From Lentisphaerota bacterium (GTDB lineage Bacteria > Verrucomicrobiota > Lentisphaeria > Oligosphaerales > JABHEG01), in assembly GCA_018676675.1 (NCBI GenBank), contig JABHEG010000172.1:1-44559 (forward strand): a stretch of DNA of 44,559 nucleotides, read 5' to 3'. This document shows, piece by piece, positions 42,100-44,559 of the stretch. Within the stretch, counting starts at the first letter, position 1. Each line of letters starts with the position of its first letter. The position numbers and the translations under genes were made by a program. The notes beneath the pieces are model-generated. The model saw only the letters and a program-made list of their open reading frames with translations, searched no databases and was not told the DNA's origin.

Positions 42100-44340
42100 A
42101 TGTCGAGTGAACCGGACAGGGCCGCTGCGGCGGGACGAAGTGGTCGAACGGAGGACGCATCGACGGGAGAATCAGCTGCCGTTGCGACCCGCGATGTTGG
42201 CACGAATGCGGCTTCGGGCAAACCCTATTTTCCGATGGTCTTGGGGAACGGACTGGAGCATGTGCTGATTGGCTATTCCGGCGCCATGGGGGCGTGCTCG
42301 GGGCACGAGCAGTGGGCTTACGGCAACACCCTGGCTGGGCACAACCAGCATGGGGCGACATTCACCGGTTGGTTCAGACCGGACACCAGGAACCATCCCG
42401 CCCGGGGTGTGCTGAACCTGCTGCAGTGTGGCTACATCCTGCGGAGGGGGCTCCACGCAGATGGCATCGACAGGGCGGAACAGGGATTTGACGCGAACTC
42501 AGGGATCCTCTTGACCCACTGCCACCTGGGCCATGGCGATGTCCGGCTCACAACCTTCCTGACCCGGGATCACCTGCTGGTTCACAGGTTCTGCGTGACG
42601 GCGGCCGGTGACGATGTCGCGCTGCAGTTCTTCGTCCAATCTGGCTCTCCGGGTGAGCCGCTGCGGGTGGTGAGCAAACCTGGCAAAGCTGAGCAACCAG
42701 CGCCTTCGAGGTGTCAGAGCCTGGATTTCGCCATCGAAGGAGACGCGTGGCCGAGCACACCTGGGCAGCTCTTCTGCGATCATCCGGAAGCAGTCAGGGT
42801 CGAGTGCTACAACCGGCAGTCCGGCCTCGAAGTGCCTCTCGATGGCCAGGCCGAAGTCACGTTCGTGGTCCACTGCTCTCATGTCGATGACCTGCGTGCT
42901 GACATGGCCCCGGCGCAACCCGCGAGTGATTTTGACTACGCTGCCACATTGCGCCGCCACTGTGCCGAGTGGGAAGAGTTCGGCTCTCAATCGACGGTTC
43001 ACGTTCCTCGTGGAGACATCGCTGACACCTACCGCACCAGCCTCTACGTCATTCGTGCCCACCAACATCCTGTTCTTGGCGGCATCACGGTGGGAGGATA
43101 CCCCGGCATGTGGCGGAACGATGTCAACTCATACGACGTGTCATACAGTCTCATGGCACTGCTGGGGGCCAACCGGATGGCGGAGGCAGAACGTGTCGTC
43201 CGGTTCTGGCAGCGCATCCTCCCCAACCTGGCCAAGCGGGTAAGAGCCGCGGGCTTGCCGGGTGTTGCTTGTCCAGCGCCATTGTCGTCTTCCGGCGAAA
43301 CGGAATGGGAGGCACGTGAGGAGATACTCGAGCAACGCCATTTCATTACAGCCAACATCGTTCTGCACGTGTGGCAGTTGTATCGGTATTCTGGACGGTT
43401 GGCTGTCTTGAGGGACTACTGGGATTGCCTCGAGAAGCCGTTGGGATTTCTCCTCGGTGCCTGCGTTGAGGAATTCGAAGACCACGCGGAGATCATCCGC
43501 AGTTCCGGCCCCAACGGCAAGGAGCGGATCGACGGCAAGGTTGTCTACTACCCCAATCCCATCCGGACTTTGCTCGCAACAATTGAGGCCGTGCGAGCGG
43601 TCTGCGCGGCGGCCGATCTTCTCGGCCGCGAGGTCGACCCTGGTTGGCGGCGCTTGCTGCCGAAGCTTGAGCGTGGTATCAGCGTGAACAGATTCGACGG
43701 CCTCGTGCATGCCAATCGCACGCCAAAATCGAGCGTCCGTGCCGATGCATCGTACGTGGGACTGTTTGACTGCTTGACGGACGAGAAGACGTTGCTGGCG
43801 GAGATTCACGAGAGTACCGGGCCCGACGGTTTCATGCGTTGGTCGGATCACGGATACCGCGCGATTCCCTGGATCCACACTAACGTGAGCGCTGCTTTTT
43901 CGCGCCTGGGGATGACGGAGGCGGCCCACATGGTGGACATGGCTGCAATGTTCACGACGACTCTATTTGGGCTCCCGGAAGCGGTTCGTCCCGATGGCAT
44001 CTACTGCAAGACGTGGTACCCCACCGTACACGGCGGGTTTGTCCATGCCGTAAACCTGCTGCTGGCCTGTCGGCGCGATGATGTGGTGGAGCTTTTCGCC
44101 GGCGTGCCAGCCGCTTGGGGAGACGTCTGCTTCAGCTCGCACCGCGTGCCCGTGGGCCTGCTTGTGAGCGCGTCACGGATCGAGGGAAAGGTCGCGGCTG
44201 AAGTGACCAACGATGGCGACCGACCACAGTCCCTCCGTGTGCGTGCCAGCGGCACCCCGAGCTGGGACGAGGACGTTTCGCTGGCTCCCAGTGACACGGT
44301 GTCGCTGCCCACCGGCAAGGTAGTGTCAGGTTCAGAATGA
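42100..44340 (+). CDS. Cytoplasmic six-hairpin glycosidase (GH65/GH95-like)
   Basis: A 746-residue protein with no signal peptide, beginning 18 bases after the tandem nitrilase, so probably in the same operon. Residues about 40-290 form a beta-rich N-terminal region (FPMVLGNGLEHVLIGYSGAMG, GDVRLTTFLTRDHLLVHRF) like the super-sandwich of GH65/GH95 enzymes. Residues about 300-680 have an alpha/alpha toroid: GGYPGMWRNDVNSYDVSYSLM (about 329-350), EEILEQRHFITANIVLHVWQLYRY, DYWDCLEKPLGFLL, RADASYVGLFDCL and AIPWIHTNVSAAFSRLGM. A short beta-sandwich closes it (VTNDGDRPQSLRVRASGTPSW). Candidate acids are D334 of WRND and E421-E422 in the REEILEQR helix, but I cannot fix the pair or the substrate. 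AAGG upstream of the ATG is a modest ribosome site. Confidence 0.7.
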   Translation: MSSEPDRAAAAGRSGRTEDASTGESAAVATRDVGTNAASGKPYFPMVLGNGLEHVLIGYSGAMGACSGHEQWAYGNTLAGHNQHGATFTGWFRPDTRNHPARGVLNLLQCGYILRRGLHADGIDRAEQGFDANSGILLTHCHLGHGDVRLTTFLTRDHLLVHRFCVTAAGDDVALQFFVQSGSPGEPLRVVSKPGKAEQPAPSRCQSLDFAIEGDAWPSTPGQLFCDHPEAVRVECYNRQSGLEVPLDGQAEVTFVVHCSHVDDLRADMAPAQPASDFDYAATLRRHCAEWEEFGSQSTVHVPRGDIADTYRTSLYVIRAHQHPVLGGITVGGYPGMWRNDVNSYDVSYSLMALLGANRMAEAERVVRFWQRILPNLAKRVRAAGLPGVACPAPLSSSGETEWEAREEILEQRHFITANIVLHVWQLYRYSGRLAVLRDYWDCLEKPLGFLLGACVEEFEDHAEIIRSSGPNGKERIDGKVVYYPNPIRTLLATIEAVRAVCAAADLLGREVDPGWRRLLPKLERGISVNRFDGLVHANRTPKSSVRADASYVGLFDCLTDEKTLLAEIHESTGPDGFMRWSDHGYRAIPWIHTNVSAAFSRLGMTEAAHMVDMAAMFTTTLFGLPEAVRPDGIYCKTWYPTVHGGFVHAVNLLLACRRDDVVELFAGVPAAWGDVCFSSHRVPVGLLVSASRIEGKVAAEVTNDGDRPQSLRVRASGTPSWDEDVSLAPSDTVSLPTGKVVSGSE

Positions 44341-44424
44341 AAGAATGAAAAGCAAGTTCTGTTCGCCTTGGTCGCCAGGTGCGCCCGTGAATGGACGCCG
44401 CTCCGTAGGCAGTGAGTATTTGTG

Positions 44425-44455
44425 ACACCACGGAGACACGAAGGCACGGAGGAAG
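44425..44455. repeat. Dispersed 'cacggagacacgaaggcacggag' type repeat
   Basis: The segment reads as a near-tandem of ACGGAG and ACACGAAGGCACGGAG units, followed by purine-rich GAAGAAAGAAGAGAGG. I recall closely similar segments scattered between genes in Verrucomicrobiota, Planctomycetota and other environmental bacteria, where they give spurious SSVPSCLRG peptides on the opposite strand. It is single-copy in this window, so its repeat nature rests on that recollection. Confidence 0.5.
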
Positions 44456-44466
44456 AAAGAAGAGAG

Positions 44467-44514
44467 GTCGTGAGATCCCGGTCCATACTACCGTATGAAC
44501 TGGGCTCTCACGAC
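44467..44514 (+). other. Long imperfect hairpin in the leader of the last gene
   Basis: GTCGTGAGA at 44467-44475 pairs perfectly with TCTCACGAC at 44506-44514. The pairing continues inward (CCCGGTCCATAC against GTATGAACTGGG) to a TACC loop, giving 22-nt arms with 19 Watson-Crick pairs, one G-U wobble in RNA and two mismatches. It ends ten bases before the GGAGGG ribosome site of the next gene. It could be a leader structure, a terminator of the long upstream run without a U-tract, or part of the adjoining repeat. Confidence 0.55.
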
Positions 44515-44538
44515 GTTCTATTTGGAGGGACGCAGAGC

Positions 44539-44559
44539 ATGGGAAAGTTGATCAACGAA
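44539..44559 (+). CDS. Start of a gene cut by the window end
   Basis: An ATG preceded by GGAGGG at 44524-44529 with a nine-base spacer opens MGKLINE and runs off the window. The strong ribosome site makes a real start likely. Seven residues are too few to suggest a product. Confidence 0.55.

Overview
The window looks like a piece of a high-GC chromosome from the PVC side of the bacterial tree (Kiritimatiellota, Lentisphaerota, Verrucomicrobiota or Planctomycetota). The reasons are indirect. There are very long secreted proteins built from carbohydrate-binding modules, heparinase-type lyase domains and PQQ/FG-GAP propellers. There are methyltransferase-propeller chimeras and nitrilases with an N-terminal beta-sandwich. 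Two intergenic repeat styles also fit: a GGCGAGACTCCGTCGAG inverted repeat and a 'caccacggagacacgaaggcacggag' repeat. I see no rRNA, tRNA, CRISPR array, transposase, integrase or phage gene.

Layout. (1) 1-5280 is a patchwork: a small lipoprotein, a short-chain dehydrogenase start that breaks into another frame, an intact three-module parallel beta-helix protein (1174-4500), a truncated formylglycine-generating-enzyme-like ORF, and an antitoxin whose partner toxin is cut to four codons. (2) 5278-9989 (minus) is a two-gene operon with ATGA overlap: a secreted methyltransferase-like/PQQ-propeller protein, then a GH32/43-like five-bladed-propeller protein. (3) 10303-19121 (plus) holds a GH10 lipoprotein, a 1,809-residue heparinase-fold protein with an FG-GAP propeller, and a secreted metallophosphoesterase. 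(4) 19278-21306 (minus) holds a PHP-phosphoesterase fragment and a secreted 5'-nucleotidase-family enzyme. (5) 21533-26130 (plus) is a DUF4962-type heparinase II/III protein coupled by GTGA overlap to a cytoplasmic nitrilase-superfamily amidase. (6) 26189-28228 (minus) is a secreted TIM-barrel-like protein. (7) 28826-44559 (plus) is one long co-directional run: a GH4 enzyme with a CHEL metal-site motif, a second giant heparinase-fold/propeller protein, a lipoprotein with a methyltransferase domain between two propellers plus CBM9-like and malectin-like ends, a tandem two-domain nitrilase, a six-hairpin glycosidase, and the first seven codons of another gene.

Working model (inference): the window is a polysaccharide-degradation island aimed at a uronic-acid-containing glycan. 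Exported lyase-fold, GH10 and beta-helix proteins would act outside or in the periplasm, large propeller proteins would bind or organise, and the GH4 and six-hairpin enzymes (no signal peptides) would finish oligosaccharides in the cytoplasm. The nitrilases suggest amide bonds, for example from amino-sugar or amidated uronate substituents. No transporter, SusC/D pair, sulfatase or regulator is visible, so the island is either incomplete here or relies on genes elsewhere. The strongest candidates for something undescribed are the secreted methyltransferase-propeller chimeras, the paired giant heparinase-fold/propeller proteins, and the tandem nitrilase with one dead site.
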